Source: Polyangiaceae bacterium (lineage in GTDB: Bacteria; Myxococcota_A; Polyangia; Polyangiales; Polyangiaceae). Taken from it: DNA of 64,000 bases. The position numbers were made by a program, and so were the translations under genes. Below are positions 62,240 to 64,000 of this stretch, piece after piece. The number at the start of each line of letters is the position of its first letter. Position 1 is the stretch's first letter. The stretch lies in assembly GCA_025936115.1 (NCBI GenBank), contig JAICTZ010000004.1, positions 124,001-188,000 of the forward strand, read 5' to 3'. The notes under the pieces were generated by a model. The model was given only the letters and a program-made list of their open reading frames with translations. It was not told where the DNA came from and ran no database searches.

Positions 62240-62282
62240 GCCGAGGCTCGGTACGAGCGCGGCAGTGAGGGAAAACGAGACC

Positions 62283-62669
62283 ATGTCTTCAAGAAAAATT
62301 CTCATCGTCGACGATTCCGAAACCATTCGCCAGCGCGTCGCGGGCGCGCTCGAGGCAGCCGGCTTTTCGACCATCACGGCGCGCGACGGCGTCGAGGGCC
62401 TCGTGGCGGCGCAAAAAGAGCGACCCGCCATGGTGATTCTCGACGTGAACATGCCGCGCATGAACGGCCTCGACATGCTCGAAAGCCTCGACGTGAGGAA
62501 CTCGGAGCTCGCCGTGCTACTGCTCACGACGGAGGTACAACCTTCGCTGATGGCTCGCGCGAAGAAGGCGGGCGCCAAGGGCTGGATGGTGAAGCCCGTG
62601 AACCTCGAGCAGCTCGTCGCGACCGTGCGCAAGGTGATCGCGCAGGCGCCCGCGGCAGTGTCGGCTTAG
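62283..62669 (+). CDS. CheY-like single-domain response regulator
   Basis: A 128-residue receiver domain without an output domain. Phospho-acceptor Asp54 lies in MVILDVNMPRMNGLDML; the acidic pair D10/D11 (ILIVDDSET), the Thr in LLLTTEV and the Lys in GWMVKPVNLEQL are all present, so it should be phosphorylated. It probably receives the phosphate from the HPt of the CheA-like kinase. It starts at the ATG at 62283, with GAGGG about 12 bases upstream; an earlier in-frame start at 62265 adds only six residues. It is the last gene of the operon and is convergent with the GH43-like gene. Confidence 0.93.
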   Translation: MSSRKILIVDDSETIRQRVAGALEAAGFSTITARDGVEGLVAAQKERPAMVILDVNMPRMNGLDMLESLDVRNSELAVLLLTTEVQPSLMARAKKAGAKGWMVKPVNLEQLVATVRKVIAQAPAAVSA

Positions 62670-62696
62670 TACGGAGTCTCGCGGTACTCGGCGCGC

Positions 62697-64000
62697 TTAC
62701 TCGGACCAGGTGCCCGCGCCGACGTCGAGTTTCCACGTCGCGTGGTAGGTCGGCAGCGAGATCTTCGTGCCGTCGAAGACGAACGGCTGGAACACGTAGG
62801 TCGCGAGGTAATTGTGTTTGCCGGGCGCGGTCGTGTCCTGGTTGCCGTCCCAGTGATCGCCCCAGTAGACGTACACGGTGCCCTGACAGCCCGCGACGGG
62901 CTGTACCCACGTGCTCTGCGTGAGCCAGGTGCGTTCGTCGGAGAGCTCGTCGTTCGGATCGGCGACGGGCGCGACGAAGCCCTGGTACGTCCAGGGGCCG
63001 CTCATGGCGGGAGCGGTCGAGTAAAAGTTGTTGTTCGCGCGCCAGCCCGTTTTGTAGGAGCCGATCCAGTAATAGGTATTGCCGGCCTTGAATACGGTGG
63101 GCGATTCCGAGCCGCCGGAGTCGCCGTTCACGGCCGAATACGACTTGTCGGAAACCCACGAGTGGCAGTCGGCGGCGAGCGTGTACACGTGACCGCTCTC
63201 GGTGACGACGTACGCGCCCGTTTCGTCGGCGTACGCGCTCATGTCGCTGTGCGCGGCGATCGTGCCGCTCGCGTTCTTGAGCGGGCCCTTGTACGCGTAC
63301 TGGCCGTTCACCGTGGCGGAGGTGGCGTACACGACTTCGCGATCCGTCTGGTAATCCTCCGACGCGGCGTGCGCGTAGAGGACGAACTCGCCCGTGCTCG
63401 GACACTTGACGATGTGCGGGCGCTCGCCTTTGCGGTTCGGCCCGAGCTCGCCGCTCGCCTGCTGCGGCAAAATCACGCCTTCGTTCTTCCACGTCGCGAG
63501 ATCCTTCGACGAGTACATGGAAAAACCGATGAAGTTGTTGTCCGTCGACGTGCTCGAGAACACCTCACCGTGCAGGTAGAAGGTGTCACCCTCGCGGATG
63601 ATACCGCCGCCGTGCGCGTTCACCCGCTGTCCGTCGGTGTCCATGAACGCAATGCCCTGGGCGAGCGCACCCGAAAGCGTGCCGACCGGCCCCGAGCAGG
63701 AGCTGCCCGCACTGCCGCCGCTGCTCCCGCCGCTGCTCGGAGCGCCGCCGCCACCGCTCGCGCCGCCGCCCCGACCCCCGGCTCCGCCGCGGCTCCGACC
63801 CGCACTGCCACCCGCATTGGACGCGCCGCCCCGTGCGCTTGCGCCGCCACTCGGAGACGCGCCCCCCGTCGCCATCGTACCGCCCGCCGCCACGTCGCTA
63901 CCCGCCGAACCGCCCATCGCTGCACCACCCGCCGCCGACGCGCCGTGCCCCGCAGTGCCGCCGCTCGACACGCCCGCCGTCGCGGGTGCGCCGCCCATCG
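62697..64000 (-). CDS. GH43-like secreted glycosidase, N-terminus cut by the window edge
   Basis: An open frame with no start inside the window; 433 residues are visible from 63998. The first 100 are an Ala/Gly/Ser-rich linker, so a signal or lipobox should lie beyond the edge. The rest resembles the five-bladed propeller of GH43, closest in style to subfamily 24 exo-beta-1,3-galactanases: IAFMDTDGQRVNAHGGGII and FYLHGEVFSS at the start, KDLATWKNEGVIL, ERPHIVKCPSTGEFVLYAHA, GGSESPTVFKAGNTYYWIGS. That subfamily lacks the usual catalytic base at blade 1, and AHGGGII fits that. Substrate is probably a plant or polysaccharide beta-galactan, stated as inference. Five of its Cys are spread through the domain. 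Confidence 0.8.
   Translation of the reverse strand, partial: MGGAPATAGVSSGGTAGHGASAAGGAAMGGSAGSDVAAGGTMATGGASPSGGASARGGASNAGGSAGRSRGGAGGRGGGASGGGGAPSSGGSSGGSAGSSCSGPVGTLSGALAQGIAFMDTDGQRVNAHGGGIIREGDTFYLHGEVFSSTSTDNNFIGFSMYSSKDLATWKNEGVILPQQASGELGPNRKGERPHIVKCPSTGEFVLYAHAASEDYQTDREVVYATSATVNGQYAYKGPLKNASGTIAAHSDMSAYADETGAYVVTESGHVYTLAADCHSWVSDKSYSAVNGDSGGSESPTVFKAGNTYYWIGSYKTGWRANNNFYSTAPAMSGPWTYQGFVAPVADPNDELSDERTWLTQSTWVQPVAGCQGTVYVYWGDHWDGNQDTTAPGKHNYLATYVFQPFVFDGTKISLPTYHATWKLDVGAGTWSE

Overview
The window reads as a piece of a large, GC-rich chromosome from a predatory or soil myxobacterium, most likely order Polyangiales (Myxococcota). The reasons are the many lipoproteins with Gly/Ser/Ala-rich linkers, two eukaryote-like Ser/Thr kinases (one fused to an ATPase and TPRs), a Cys-rich lipoprotein carrying the SIAGIDD-type sequence behind its lipobox, and a C5 haem pathway set out as hemX-hemA-hemC. 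Genes are packed head to tail with 1-4 nt stop/start overlaps. I see no tRNA, rRNA, CRISPR array, insertion sequence or prophage. Naming the organism is inference from style, not a database match.

Layout. 1-4.7 kb: an edge-truncated unknown gene, a Cys-rich repeat lipoprotein, a TPR membrane protein and a Ser/Thr kinase on the minus strand, with a divergent mono-haem lipoprotein. 4.8-14 kb: a long minus-strand run, read from right to left as coiled-coil lipoprotein, LysM protein, small unknown, hemX, hemA, hemC, HExxH lipoprotein, lipoprotein, gcvPB and a GST-like protein. 14-20.8 kb: pssA, a large beta-propeller/haem lipoprotein, a Uma2-family nuclease, an ABC-F ATPase and a thioredoxin-like lipoprotein. 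20.9-29.3 kb: a possible nucleotidyltransferase toxin pair, then an mdtABC-type RND efflux operon. 29.4-39.8 kb: a lipoprotein, a conserved unknown, purU, a glutathione peroxidase lipoprotein, the giant helicase gene lhr, an Rpn-type nuclease with an in-frame tandem repeat, and an orphan HipA-like kinase domain. 39.9-51.3 kb: a Cys-rich small protein, a copper oxidase with a TolC-like partner, glyA, the 1297-residue kinase/ATPase/TPR protein, hemL, yacG and hslO. 51.3-62.7 kb: a VWA lipoprotein, then a sensory-looking block. 62.7-64 kb: a truncated GH43-like secreted enzyme.

The most unusual part is 52.6-62.7 kb. It holds two minus-strand substrate-binding lipoproteins of different families and a TonB-dependent receptor. 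Divergent from these lies a compact five-gene plus-strand operon: a periplasmic-binding-like protein, a Tat-type substrate-binding lipoprotein, a membrane-bound CheA-like kinase with an internal HPt domain, a CheX-like protein and a single-domain response regulator. No ABC permease or ATPase is present, so the binding proteins look like ligand sensors feeding a phosphorelay rather than importers. I regard this as the best candidate for an undescribed system.

Other points worth attention: a dispersed motif (core CGTGCCCGTAAACGTGCCCG) occurs between genes near 30.3 kb and as an imperfect dyad near 43.2 kb. A direct/inverted repeat cluster sits between glyA and the large kinase gene. A small helical gene precedes an AbiEii/MenT-like nucleotidyltransferase, whose 3' end runs 68 bp into the convergent efflux gene.
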